The notes below the pieces were generated by a model that worked only from the letters and a program-made list of their open reading frames with translations, was not told the origin of the DNA and made no database searches. Position numbers and translations under genes: made by a program. A stretch of DNA of 64,000 nt from an uncultured Collinsella sp. (GTDB lineage: Bacteria; Actinomycetota; Coriobacteriia; Coriobacteriales; Coriobacteriaceae): positions 8,686 to 72,685 of the forward strand of contig CAAEMX010000049.1 of the NCBI GenBank assembly GCA_900757185.1, given 5' to 3'. Within the stretch, counting starts at the first letter, position 1. Every line of letters begins with the position of its first letter. Below, piece after piece: positions 1 through 8,122 of this stretch.

Positions 1-956
1 CTATCGTCTGCGGCGCGGGCGCGTCCGACATCATCTGGCGGCTCGCCGCGGCGGTGCGCCCGAAACGCCTCGTCGTGTGCGCGCCGACGTTCTCTGAATA
101 TGCGGAGGCGGCATCGTACTACGGCGCATGCGTGCAGGAGTTCCCGCTCTCCGAAGCGGACGACTTCGACGTGCCTGCCTCCTTCGCCCGCGCGATCGAG
201 GGGCCGAGAGACGTGGCGTACCTCTGCAATCCGAACAACCCGACGGGGCGCCTCGTCGACCCCCGTGTGATCGATGCTGCGGCCTGCCGCTGCGAGCAGG
301 TGGGCGCGCTGCTCGTCGTGGACGAGTGCTTTCTCGGATTTGCGCCCGACGCCCGCGAAAGGAGCGTGGCCGCACGCGCCGCGTGTTCGCGCCATGTGGT
401 CGTGCTCTCCGCGTTCACCAAGCTCTACGGAATGGCGGGGTTGCGGTTGGGATATCTGATCAGCGGAAACACCCAACTCATCGAGGGGATTCGCCGGGCG
501 GGGCAGGCGTGGCCCGTCTCCTCGGTCGCCGAGGCCGCGGGCATCGCCGCCCTGGAGGACGTTGAATACGTCTCGCGCACGCGCGATGTATTGGCGGGCG
601 AGCGAGCGTGGCTTTCCCACGAGCTCTCCTCGCTCGGGCTTTCCGTCGTGCCGTCGGATGCGAACTTCCTTTTAGTCCGCACGCCGGCGAAAGACATCCC
701 CGAGCGCCTGTATAAACAGGGGGTTTTGGTCCGCACGTGCGACTCGTTTTCGGTACTGTCCCGTTTCTGGTGCCGCGTCGCGGTGCGCACGCGCAAGGAG
801 AATGCCCGGCTTGCGATGGCGTTCGGCCGTGCGCTTCGGGCGGAAGGCGCATCGGGCGAAGGCGAACCCGACGAACGGGGCGGCGCTTCTTTCAGCGGCG
901 CTATGGCGGGCGCGGATGGCCGAGGCTCGGCGAAGGAGGTCGATACCCGTGGGTAG
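1..956 (+). CDS. cobD: Threonine-phosphate decarboxylase-like PLP aminotransferase (5' partial)
   Basis: The reading frame is already open at the window edge (codons from base 3), so the N-terminus lies outside. The visible part is a fold-type I PLP enzyme: it has the NPNNPTGR motif, a VDECF aspartate segment, and SAFTKLYGMAGLRLGY with the probable PLP lysine. It could be L-threonine-O-3-phosphate decarboxylase (CobD), which makes the aminopropanol-phosphate arm of cobalamin, or histidinol-phosphate aminotransferase, its close relative. The cobalamin genes immediately downstream favour CobD. The C-terminal 40 residues are Gly/Ala-rich and overlap the next gene by 8 bases. The internal GTG at 54 is not taken as the start because conserved-looking sequence continues upstream of it. 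Confidence 0.8.
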   Translation, partial: IVCGAGASDIIWRLAAAVRPKRLVVCAPTFSEYAEAASYYGACVQEFPLSEADDFDVPASFARAIEGPRDVAYLCNPNNPTGRLVDPRVIDAAACRCEQVGALLVVDECFLGFAPDARERSVAARAACSRHVVVLSAFTKLYGMAGLRLGYLISGNTQLIEGIRRAGQAWPVSSVAEAAGIAALEDVEYVSRTRDVLAGERAWLSHELSSLGLSVVPSDANFLLVRTPAKDIPERLYKQGVLVRTCDSFSVLSRFWCRVAVRTRKENARLAMAFGRALRAEGASGEGEPDERGGASFSGAMAGADGRGSAKEVDTRG

Positions 957-2448
957 GGCGAAGCCCATCATGATCCAGGGCACCATGTCGAACGCGGGGA
1001 AGAGCCTGCTTGCGGCTGGGCTGTGCCGCGTGCTTTCGCAGGACGGCCTGCGCGTGGCTCCCTTCAAGAGCCAGAACATGGCACTCAACAGCGGTGTCAC
1101 GGCCGACGGGCTCGAGATGGGGCGCGCCCAGATCATGCAGGCCGAGGCGTGCGGCATCGCGCCCGACGTGCGCATGAACCCCATCCTGCTCAAGCCCGAA
1201 AGCGGCCACCGAAGCCAGCTCATCGTGGCCGGCAAGGCGCAGGGAGCCTTCGCTGCGAGGGACTACTTCGCGCGAAAGAAGGCGCTCATGCCGCAGATTT
1301 TGGAGGCGTTCGATTCGCTCGCGGAGGAAAACGACGTCATCGTCATCGAGGGCGCCGGCAGCCCCGCCGAAATCAACCTTGCCGAAAATGACATCGTCAA
1401 CATGGGGCTCGCGCGCGCCGTGTCCTCCCCCGTGCTGCTTGCGGGCGACATCGACCCGGGCGGGGTATTTGCCCAGCTCTACGGCACGGTCGCGCTCCTT
1501 GCGCCCGAGGACCGCGCGCTTTTGCGGGGGCTTGTGGTGAACAAGTTCCGCGGCGATGTGGAAATCCTGCGCCCGGGTTTGGCCCCGCTCGAGAAGATGT
1601 GCGGGGTTCCCGTCGTGGGGGTCGTGCCGTATCTTACGCTCGACCTGGACGACGAGGACTCGCTCGCGCCGCGCCTATCTGCCCGCGAGGCGCGCGGCGT
1701 CATCGACGTCGCCGTCGTGCGTCTTCCGCATCTGTCGAACTTCACCGACTTCGACCCGCTTTCGCGCGTGCCCGGCGTGGGCGTGCGCTACGTTTCCTCG
1801 ACGACCGATCTGGGCCGACCCGACCTGGTGGTGCTTCCCGGCTCGAAGACCACGCTCGACGACGCGCGCTGGCTTGCGGCTAGCGGCATCGGAGCCTGTG
1901 TACGCGCGCTTTCGGGCGCGGGCACACCGGTGCTCGGCATATGCGGAGGCTACCAGCTTTTGGGAGACGAGCTTTCCGACCCGCACGGCAGGGAAGGCGC
2001 TGGCACCGCGCGCGGGCTCGGGCTCATCCCTGCAAGTACGGTGTTCAAGGAGGAAAAGCGCCTCGCCCAGTCGGAGCTGCGCATCACGGGCGCCCAAGGC
2101 GCGTTCTCGGTGTGGAACGGCATGACGGCGCGCGGGTACGAGATTCACGACGGCGAAACGACCGTCTCCTGTGCCCCTGCGGGCACGATTGGCGGCAAAC
2201 CAGAAGGCGCGGCCTGCGGAAACGTGTTCGGAACCTATCTCCACGGCCTGTTCGACGAACCGGGGGTGGCGCTCGCTCTCGCGCGCTCGCTCGCGCGCAT
2301 GCGCGGCCTGCCCGAGAGCGTCGTGGGTGCTGCGGGCGCAGCGTCCGCAGCCGATCACCGTGCGCGCGAGTTCGACCGCCTGGCCGACGTCGTGCGCGGG
2401 GCGCTTGACATGGAGTATGTCTACCGCATTATCGAGGAGGGCGTATGA
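949..2448 (+). CDS. cbiP: Cobyric acid synthase (glutamine amidotransferase)
   Basis: This enzyme amidates the b, d, e and g side chains of adenosyl-cobyrinic acid diamide, using ATP and glutamine, in the cytoplasm. The N-terminal dethiobiotin-synthetase-like half begins IMIQGTMSNAGKS, a P-loop near residues 8-18. The C-terminal class I-type amidotransferase half has GICGGYQLLG with the catalytic cysteine near residue 332, and GTYLHGLFD with the histidine near 432. GTG at 949 is chosen because AAGGAGGT lies 8 bases upstream; it gives 499 residues, the usual family length. The frame is open further upstream but that part is low-complexity and lies inside cobD. Its stop overlaps the next ATG (ATGA), which suggests coupled translation. 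Confidence 0.93.
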   Translation: MGRAKPIMIQGTMSNAGKSLLAAGLCRVLSQDGLRVAPFKSQNMALNSGVTADGLEMGRAQIMQAEACGIAPDVRMNPILLKPESGHRSQLIVAGKAQGAFAARDYFARKKALMPQILEAFDSLAEENDVIVIEGAGSPAEINLAENDIVNMGLARAVSSPVLLAGDIDPGGVFAQLYGTVALLAPEDRALLRGLVVNKFRGDVEILRPGLAPLEKMCGVPVVGVVPYLTLDLDDEDSLAPRLSAREARGVIDVAVVRLPHLSNFTDFDPLSRVPGVGVRYVSSTTDLGRPDLVVLPGSKTTLDDARWLAASGIGACVRALSGAGTPVLGICGGYQLLGDELSDPHGREGAGTARGLGLIPASTVFKEEKRLAQSELRITGAQGAFSVWNGMTARGYEIHDGETTVSCAPAGTIGGKPEGAACGNVFGTYLHGLFDEPGVALALARSLARMRGLPESVVGAAGAASAADHRAREFDRLADVVRGALDMEYVYRIIEEGV

Positions 2449-2960
2449 TCCACGTGTATCATGGCGACGGCAAAGGCAAGACCACGGCGGCGATGGGCCT
2501 CGCCCTTCGCATGCTCGCCGCAGGCCGCCGCGTCGTTGTCGTGCAGTTCCTGAAAGACGGCGAAAGCGGGGAGGCGCGCCTGCTTGCCGAGCATTTCGGC
2601 GTGCCCTTGTTCGCGGGGAAGGTGTCGGACAAGTTTACCTGGTCGATGACGTCGGAAGAACTTGCCGCGACGTGCGAGCTGCACGATGGGAACCTCGCTT
2701 CCGCGCTCGCCGAGCTCGAGGGCGCTCAGGAGGGGCTGCTCGTGCTCGACGAGGCGCTCGACGCGCTTTCGAAGGGGCTTGTCGACGAGGCGCTCGTGGA
2801 CCGCGCGCTCGATATGTCCGCGCGCGGCGTCGAAGTAGCGCTCACCGGGCGCGCGCCTTCCCGCAAGATCGTGGAGAAGGCCGACTACATAACCGAGATG
2901 CAGTGCGAGAAACACCCCTACTCTCAGGGGATATGTGCAAGGGAAGGAGTGGAGTACTAG
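2445..2960 (+). CDS. cobO: Cob(I)alamin adenosyltransferase, CobO/BtuR type
   Basis: A 171-residue protein that transfers the adenosyl group of ATP to cob(I)alamin or cob(I)yrinate, forming the Co-C bond of the coenzyme. The P-loop GDGKGKTTAA lies at residues 8-17, followed by VVVVQFLKDG and a Walker-B-like LLVLDEALDAL, both typical of CobO/CobA-type enzymes and unlike PduO or EutT types. The ATG overlaps the stop of cbiP by four bases. It ends just before the cbiC start, with GGAAGGAG in its last codons acting as the ribosome site for cbiC. The length fits the short CobO family. Confidence 0.92.
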   Translation: MIHVYHGDGKGKTTAAMGLALRMLAAGRRVVVVQFLKDGESGEARLLAEHFGVPLFAGKVSDKFTWSMTSEELAATCELHDGNLASALAELEGAQEGLLVLDEALDALSKGLVDEALVDRALDMSARGVEVALTGRAPSRKIVEKADYITEMQCEKHPYSQGICAREGVEY

Positions 2961-3602
2961 ATGGATTCCAAGGAGATGGCGCCCGGCGACATCGAGCGGC
3001 GCAGCTTCGAGATCATCACCGAAGAGCTCGGCAGCCGCACGTTCCCGCCGCTCGAAGGGCCCGTCGTGAAACGCGTCATCCACACCACTGCCGACTTCTC
3101 GTACGCCGATTCCCTCGTGTTCACCCATGACGCCGCGCACTGTGCGCTCGACGCACTGCGTGCAGGGGCCACGGTGCTCACCGACACGAACATGGCGCTC
3201 GCAGGCATAAGCAAGCCCGCGCTCGCGAAGCTCGGCTGCAAGGCCGTGTGCTACATGGCCGACCCTGATGTCGCCGCGGATGCGCGCGCCGCGGGCACGA
3301 CTCGCGCCGTTGCGAGCATGGACAAAGCTTGCGGCATCGAGGGTCCGCTCATCGTGGCCGTCGGCAACGCTCCCACAGCACTTCTGCGCCTCGCCGAGCT
3401 TATGGACGCGGGGAAGATCGCGCCCGCGCTCGTCGTTGGGGTGCCGGTCGGGTTTGTGAACGTGGTCGAGGCGAAAGAGGAGCTACTTGCGCGACGCGTG
3501 CCGGCCATCGTCGCGAGGGGTCGCAAGGGCGGCTCGACCGTGGCGGCCGCTATTATGAACGCGCTGCTCTACCAGATCACGCGCACGGGTGGCGCGAAGT
3601 GA
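2961..3602 (+). CDS. cbiC: Precorrin-8X / cobalt-precorrin-8 methylmutase
   Basis: It moves the C11 methyl group to C12, producing (cobalt-)hydrogenobyrinate in corrin-ring synthesis. The 213-residue protein contains KRVIHTTADFSYADSL, where His41 matches the catalytic histidine of CbiC/CobH, then DTNMALAGISK and VGNAPTALLRL, family signatures. It follows cobO without a gap, and GGAAGGAG sits 12 bases before the ATG. Its stop overlaps the GTG start of cbiJ. The CbiC versus CobH name depends on whether cobalt is inserted early. The companion genes suggest the anaerobic route, but the chelatase is not in view. Confidence 0.93.
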   Translation: MDSKEMAPGDIERRSFEIITEELGSRTFPPLEGPVVKRVIHTTADFSYADSLVFTHDAAHCALDALRAGATVLTDTNMALAGISKPALAKLGCKAVCYMADPDVAADARAAGTTRAVASMDKACGIEGPLIVAVGNAPTALLRLAELMDAGKIAPALVVGVPVGFVNVVEAKEELLARRVPAIVARGRKGGSTVAAAIMNALLYQITRTGGAK

Positions 3603-4372
3603 CGGCCCCCGCATCCGTGCCGGCGCTGCGCATCTTCGCCGGCACCACCGAGGGCCGCCTTCTGTGCGAATGGGCGAGCGGGGCGGGCATCCCCGCCCGT
3701 GCCTACGCGGCAACCGAGTACGGAGGCGAGCTATTGGGTGAGCTTCCGGGCATCGAGGTGCATGCGGGCAGGCTCGACGATGCCGACATGGAGCGCGAGC
3801 TTTCCGGCGCGCGCATCGTCGTCGACGCCACGCACCCCTTCGCTACGCTCGCAAGCGACAACATCCGGGCCGCTTCGCTCGCCGTGGGTGCACGATGCCT
3901 GCGCCTTGCGCGCCCGGTCGAGGCGCTGCCCAAAGGCGTCGTGCCGGTCGCGTCGATTGCCTGCGCGGCGCGCTTTCTCTCCGAGAACCCGGGTCGCGTT
4001 CTTCTCACGACGGGGAGCAAGGAGCTTGCTCCCTACACGCGCGTCGCCGATTTCGCGGAGCGCTTCTTCGTGCGTGTGCTCCCGCTGCCCGGTGCTATAA
4101 CGAAGTGCATCGACGCGGGGTTTTCGCCGTCGCACGTCATCGGCATGCAGGGGCCCTTCACCCGCGAGCTCAACGAGGCGATGCTTCGGCAGGTGGGCGC
4201 CCAGTGGCTTGTGACCAAGGACTCGGGAACCGTAGGCGGCACGGCCGAGAAGCTCGCCGCAGCGCGCGCCGTGGGAGCGCGCTGTATCGTGGTCACCCGT
4301 CCCGCCGAGGGAGGCGGGGCCCTTTCGCTTCGGGAAGTGGAAGAAGCGCTCTTACGGGAGTTCGCGCGCTAG
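3599..4372 (+). CDS. cbiJ: Precorrin-6A / cobalt-precorrin-6A reductase
   Basis: An NAD(P)H-dependent reductase of the corrin macrocycle, 257 residues. The sequence starts with the nucleotide-binding LRIFAGTTEGRLLCEW and carries VDATHPFATLASDNIR, LLTTGSKELAPYT and WLVTKDSGTVGGTAEKL, all recognisable CobK/CbiJ segments. GTG 3599 overlaps the cbiC stop (GTGA) and is chosen because the recognisable protein begins within ten residues of it; the frame is open for 270 bases upstream but that part is only the shadow of cbiC. This is the last intact gene of the cobalamin run. A transposase scrap and an inverted-repeat element follow it. Confidence 0.9.
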   Translation: MTAPASVPALRIFAGTTEGRLLCEWASGAGIPARAYAATEYGGELLGELPGIEVHAGRLDDADMERELSGARIVVDATHPFATLASDNIRAASLAVGARCLRLARPVEALPKGVVPVASIACAARFLSENPGRVLLTTGSKELAPYTRVADFAERFFVRVLPLPGAITKCIDAGFSPSHVIGMQGPFTRELNEAMLRQVGAQWLVTKDSGTVGGTAEKLAAARAVGARCIVVTRPAEGGGALSLREVEEALLREFAR

Positions 4373-4409
4373 GCGCTCGCAGCGCCTGCGCGCCCTCCCG
4401 CCCGCGAGG

Positions 4410-4505
4410 AGGAGCGCCCCGAGCAAGCTCGACCCGTACAAGCCCGTCATCCGCCAGTAGCTCGAGGACGACGCCCGGAACTGGCGCAAACAGCCCTTCA
4501 ATGAG
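4410..4505 (+). pseudogene. IS21-type transposase (IstA) remnant
   Basis: Translation in the frame of base 4410 gives RSAPSKLDPYKPVIRQ, a stop, then LEDDARNWRKQPFNEL. The SKLDPYKP...LEDDA..RKQ pattern is characteristic of the region just after the N-terminal helix-turn-helix in IS21-family IstA proteins. Only about 30 codons survive, with an in-frame TAG. There is no IstB partner or terminal repeat nearby, so this is a dead fragment left between cbiJ and the inverted-repeat element. Confidence 0.6.
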
Positions 4506-4569
4506 TTGCGGTGAAATAGTGTCTGTTTTTTCTGCTAGATAGCATATTTCAGTCCCTAATTCACCGCAA
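4506..4569. repeat. 64-bp inverted-repeat element, copy 1
   Basis: The element is bounded by perfect TTGCGGTGAA / TTCACCGCAA ends that extend imperfectly inward. A second copy of almost the same length lies at 20770-20832, and the reverse complement of this copy aligns with it along most of its length. Both copies sit between convergent genes, here cbiJ and the exporter permease. It may act as a bidirectional terminator or be a MITE/REP-like mobile palindrome. Confidence 0.75.
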
Positions 4570-4584
4570 CTTGTTGATGGTGGC

Positions 4585-5799
4585 TTACTGGTAGCGTAGG
4601 CACTCCACCGGGTCGAGCTTGGCGGCTCGGCGGGCGGGGGAGAAGCCAAAGATTACGCCGATGCCGACGGAGACGGCGAAGGCCAGCAGCACCGTGGCGA
4701 TTGAATAGCTCGGTGTGATCTGCCCGCTGGCACCGAGCTCGCTGAGAACCCCTGATCCTGCGGCAAACATCGCGAGGCCCCAGGCCAGCAGATAGCCAAT
4801 CAGGACACCCAGCAGGCCACCGGTGACGCACAGCGCCGAGGACTCGGCCAAAAACTGCGCGGTGATATCGCGACGACTGGCGCCCAGGGCACGGCGAATA
4901 CCGATCTCGCGGATGCGCTCGGTCACGTTGGTGAGCATCATATTCATAATGCCGATCCCGCCGACAAGCAGCGAGATACTGGCGACAGCACCCATGATGA
5001 GCGAGAATGCGCCCATAAAGGAGTTGAGTGCATCGATGGCGCTTTTCATGGAGGTCGCCGATACACTGTCGTACTCATCGTCCTCCGAGATGCCCTTCAT
5101 CGCGCGCACCTTGGACTCGATGTTTTTGCAGAGCTCATCCATGTCCGTGCCCTCGGCGGCAAGTGCCGTCACGCTGGGGAATGAAGGATTCTCGTCGCCA
5201 AACAGGCCGGAGATGGTTTCGCGTGGCATATACAGCGTGAGCGAGCCCATGGAGTCGCTGCCGCCATCAATCACGCCTACAATCTGCACCTCGCCGTTGG
5301 ACACTTTGATGGTTTTTCCCAGCGCATCCTGTTCGTTGCCGTAAAGCTGATCGGCGCCGCCGCGGCTGATGAGCGCCACGCGCGAGCCTGCCTTTGACTC
5401 GACATCGGTGTAGGTTCGCCCCACAACGAGCTTACTGGCACCCACGGCGTCGAGCATGTCGCTATCGACACCCTGTGCCATGACGGTATAGCTTTTATCG
5501 CCGATCTTGTACTCGGTATACGCGCTGTTGACAATGCCGATCTGTTCTATCTGCGGTACCAGTTTTTTAAGCTTCTGGACGTCAGAATCAGAGAGTTCTT
5601 GGGACGAATAGATCTGAACCATGCGAGCTGCGTTGAGGCCCAAGCTGTTGACCAAGCTGTTTTGGATGCCGCCGATGAGCGAAGTCATGGCGATAACCGA
5701 GGCGATGCCGATGACAATGCCCAGGATGGTGAGCAGGCTGCGACCCTTGTTGGCCTCGAGCGAGTGAAGGGCTTCCTGGATAAGATCGCGGGCGCTCAT
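4585..5799 (-). CDS. MacB-type ABC transporter permease
   Basis: A 404-residue FtsX/MacB-family permease, probably exporting peptides, lipoproteins or drugs together with the adjacent ATPase and adaptor. TM1 is near residues 19-45. A large extracytoplasmic MacB_PCD domain follows, and three more membrane segments lie in the last 150 residues. The motifs TERIREIGIRRALGASRRDI and PARRAAKLDPVECLRY are the cytoplasmic coupling loop and C-terminal tail of this family. The start ATG overlaps the ATPase stop by four bases. The order adaptor-ATPase-permease on the minus strand forms a coupled operon. The substrate cannot be read from the sequence. Confidence 0.9.
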   Translation of the reverse strand: MSARDLIQEALHSLEANKGRSLLTILGIVIGIASVIAMTSLIGGIQNSLVNSLGLNAARMVQIYSSQELSDSDVQKLKKLVPQIEQIGIVNSAYTEYKIGDKSYTVMAQGVDSDMLDAVGASKLVVGRTYTDVESKAGSRVALISRGGADQLYGNEQDALGKTIKVSNGEVQIVGVIDGGSDSMGSLTLYMPRETISGLFGDENPSFPSVTALAAEGTDMDELCKNIESKVRAMKGISEDDEYDSVSATSMKSAIDALNSFMGAFSLIMGAVASISLLVGGIGIMNMMLTNVTERIREIGIRRALGASRRDITAQFLAESSALCVTGGLLGVLIGYLLAWGLAMFAAGSGVLSELGASGQITPSYSIATVLLAFAVSVGIGVIFGFSPARRAAKLDPVECLRYQ

Positions 5800-6569
5800 G
5801 TCATCACTCCTTTCGGCGGGTTGGCGGAGGCGGAAATCATGGGCAGGCTATCTATGGCGCTGCGTAGGGTCCGCGGTGCATGCGGAATATACGCGCCGTC
5901 GTGAATGCGACCGTCGCGGATGGTCACGGCACGGTCGGCCTCGGCGGCGATGCCGGGGTCGTGTGTGATAAGCACGATGGTTTTGCCGCGCTCCTGGAGC
6001 TTGTGGAAGGTTTCCATGACGAGCGCTCCCGTGGCGGAGTCCAGGTTGCCCGTCGGCTCGTCGGCCAAAATGATGGGTGGATCGTTGACAAGGGCGCGCG
6101 CGATGGCGACGCGCTGCATCTGACCGCCCGAGAGCTCGGATATGCGGTGGTCCCAGTGGTCGACGGGCAGCGTGACAGCCTGCAGCGCGTGCACGGCGCG
6201 CATTTCGCGCTGGCTTCGGGGCACGTTGGTGTAGGCCAGCGGCAGCATGACGTTTTCGATAACCGACAGGCGCGGCAGCAGGTTGAAGCTTTGAAAGACA
6301 AAGCCAATGCTCAGCGCGCGCACCTCGGTGAGCTCATCATCGTCGAGTTCGGCGACGTTGAGCCCTTGCAGGTAATAGTCGCCCGCCGTTGGTTTGTCCA
6401 GGCAGCCCAGGATGTTCATGAGCGTCGACTTGCCTGAGCCCGAGGGGCCGGTGATGGCGACGAACTCGCCGGGATCAACCGCCAGGCTCACGTTGTGCAG
6501 AATATGGGCGCAGCCGGCCTCGCTCTCGAAGATGCGGTGCACGTTGCGGATGTCGATGACGGGACGCAT
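5796..6569 (-). CDS. ABC transporter ATPase, MacB/LolD class
   Basis: A 257-residue nucleotide-binding subunit with Walker [11 protein letters not shown] (about residues 41-50), Q-loop [13 protein letters not shown], signature LSGGQ and Walker [14 protein letters not shown], then the H-loop ITHD. The DEPTGNLD form and the 30-residue tail beyond the core are typical of MacB/LolD-type ATPases that drive mechanotransmission rather than classic transport. Its ATG shares a base with the adaptor's TAA stop, and its own stop overlaps the permease ATG, so all three genes are translationally coupled. Confidence 0.93.
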   Translation of the reverse strand: MRPVIDIRNVHRIFESEAGCAHILHNVSLAVDPGEFVAITGPSGSGKSTLMNILGCLDKPTAGDYYLQGLNVAELDDDELTEVRALSIGFVFQSFNLLPRLSVIENVMLPLAYTNVPRSQREMRAVHALQAVTLPVDHWDHRISELSGGQMQRVAIARALVNDPPIILADEPTGNLDSATGALVMETFHKLQERGKTIVLITHDPGIAAEADRAVTIRDGRIHDGAYIPHAPRTLRSAIDSLPMISASANPPKGVMT

Positions 6570-7990
6570 TACATGCCCTCGTCGGCAGACGTATTGTCGC
6601 CGCCGTCTGCCGTCATGCCTGTGCCGGTATCCGTCACGATGGTGTCGCCGTCGCGTAGCTTGGTAACCGGGACGTCTGGGTTGATTTCGTTGCCCTGGTC
6701 GTCGCGCTTGACCTGCGTCTTGCCGACTACGGCTTCGTTATCGTTTTGCGTCACGACGTTCACTTTCACGCGACGGGTTTGCTTGCCCTCGTCATCGGTT
6801 GCCACGTTGACGTAATAGTGTTCGCCATCTTCGGTCATGAGTGCCATCGTCGGCACCATAACCACGTCGTCGAGCTTCTCGGTCACTACCGAGACCTCGG
6901 CAGTCATACCCGGCTTGAGGCGACTGTCGGGTGCTTCGATGAGGATGTCGACGTTAAAGGTCACGCTGCCGCCGCTACCGGAGCCGGAGTCAGAGTTTGC
7001 AACCGAGGCGATAGCCGTGACGGTGCCCTGGCTCACGATATCGGGAAACGCGGGATAGGTCACGTTGGCGCTTTGGCCCACGGCAATTTTGGCGATATCC
7101 TTTTCGCCTACCTGAACCGTCACCTTCATCTTGGACAGGTCGGCGATCTGCATGCACTGCTTGCCGCCGCTCGTATCGCTTTCGCCCATGATCATTCCGC
7201 CTGTTACCGTGGCGCCCACCTTGGCGTTGAGCTCCACGATGCTGCCCGAGCTCGGGGCCGTGACCGTTCGGCTGGCGGCCTTGGCGTTCGCCTGATCGAG
7301 GTTTGCCTGGGCCGATGCGAGACTGCGCTGAGCGGCCGATACGGCGTTCGTGTCCGCTGATGCGGCGGAGATGCCAGCCGCTGCGGAACCTCCGTCGACG
7401 TCCGTCGTTGGGTTGGCCTGCGCGGCAGCTGCGGCTTTCTGCGCGTTGGCGAGGTCTTCTTGAGCGGCTGCAACTGCACGCTGCGCCTCGGCAACGTTAC
7501 GATCGAGCTCGTCGTTTTTAATGGTCATGAGCACGTCGCCCTCGTTGACGGATTGGCCCGCCTGCACGTTGATCGAATCGACCGTGCCGTCGACAGAAGG
7601 GGAGACCACTGAGGACGAAATGGGTTTGAGCTGGCCTTTCGCCTCGACCGTTGTGCTAAACGTGCCCTCGGTCACCATGTCGGTTACCGGCTCGCTAGCG
7701 CCCTGTGGCTGCGCATTGATAACCAGGGTTGCGACAATGGCAATGAGCGCGATGGCACCTACGACGCCGACGGCAATACCGCGTCGAATCAGCTTTTTGC
7801 GTCGACGGTCGGCACGTTTTGCCTTGAGCTTGGCGTACGCCTCTTCATCGGAAATCTCGGCCGTATCGTTCGTGCGTTCGCTCTGCTTGTCGGCATGTAC
7901 GTTTGTAATCAGAGGAATCGTTTCGGTGGCACCTTCGGGCGTGTGCTCGGTATCATCCGGGCCCGGGGCGATCGTGGGGACATTCGGCAT
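6569..7990 (-). CDS. MacA-like periplasmic/extracytoplasmic adaptor (HlyD family)
   Basis: A 473-residue membrane-fusion protein. A basic cytoplasmic N-terminus with KAKRADRRRKK precedes a single TM segment (GIAVGVVGAIALIAIVATL, about residues 75-93). Then come the biotinyl-lipoyl-like half (INVQAGQSVNEGDVLMTI), an alpha-helical hairpin rich in Ala and Gln, the second lipoyl half (TAPSSGSIVELNAKVGATV), beta-barrel domains and an acidic C-terminus. ATG 7990 is preferred over an upstream in-frame start at 8053 because AAAGGAGA lies six bases before it. It is the first gene of the exporter operon. Actinobacterial homologues act in a monoderm envelope, so the partner is the permease and not an outer-membrane channel. 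Confidence 0.88.
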   Translation of the reverse strand: MPNVPTIAPGPDDTEHTPEGATETIPLITNVHADKQSERTNDTAEISDEEAYAKLKAKRADRRRKKLIRRGIAVGVVGAIALIAIVATLVINAQPQGASEPVTDMVTEGTFSTTVEAKGQLKPISSSVVSPSVDGTVDSINVQAGQSVNEGDVLMTIKNDELDRNVAEAQRAVAAAQEDLANAQKAAAAAQANPTTDVDGGSAAAGISAASADTNAVSAAQRSLASAQANLDQANAKAASRTVTAPSSGSIVELNAKVGATVTGGMIMGESDTSGGKQCMQIADLSKMKVTVQVGEKDIAKIAVGQSANVTYPAFPDIVSQGTVTAIASVANSDSGSGSGGSVTFNVDILIEAPDSRLKPGMTAEVSVVTEKLDDVVMVPTMALMTEDGEHYYVNVATDDEGKQTRRVKVNVVTQNDNEAVVGKTQVKRDDQGNEINPDVPVTKLRDGDTIVTDTGTGMTADGGDNTSADEGM

Positions 7991-8024
7991 AGCGTCTCCT
8001 TTATAGATAGAACCTCGATAAGTA

Positions 8025-8054
8025 TATGCGCCCATCGGTTGGGATGGGCGCATA
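8025..8054 (-). terminator. Perfect 12-bp hairpin between L,D-transpeptidase and exporter operon
   Basis: TATGCGCCCATC and its exact reverse complement are separated by six bases. It lies downstream of the minus-strand transpeptidase stop and upstream of the adaptor start. There is no long T-run, so it could equally be an operator or leader hairpin for the exporter operon. Confidence 0.5.
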
Positions 8055-8122
8055 GGACGGTTTCTTTCGGAACTGTTAGATTGTTTGCAGTGGTTCCACG
8101 TTGTATTAATGCGCGCGTTGCA

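Noticed and set aside
5599..5904. Plus-strand frame opposite the MacB-type permease
   Set aside because: Antisense to a clear transporter gene and without a ribosome site.
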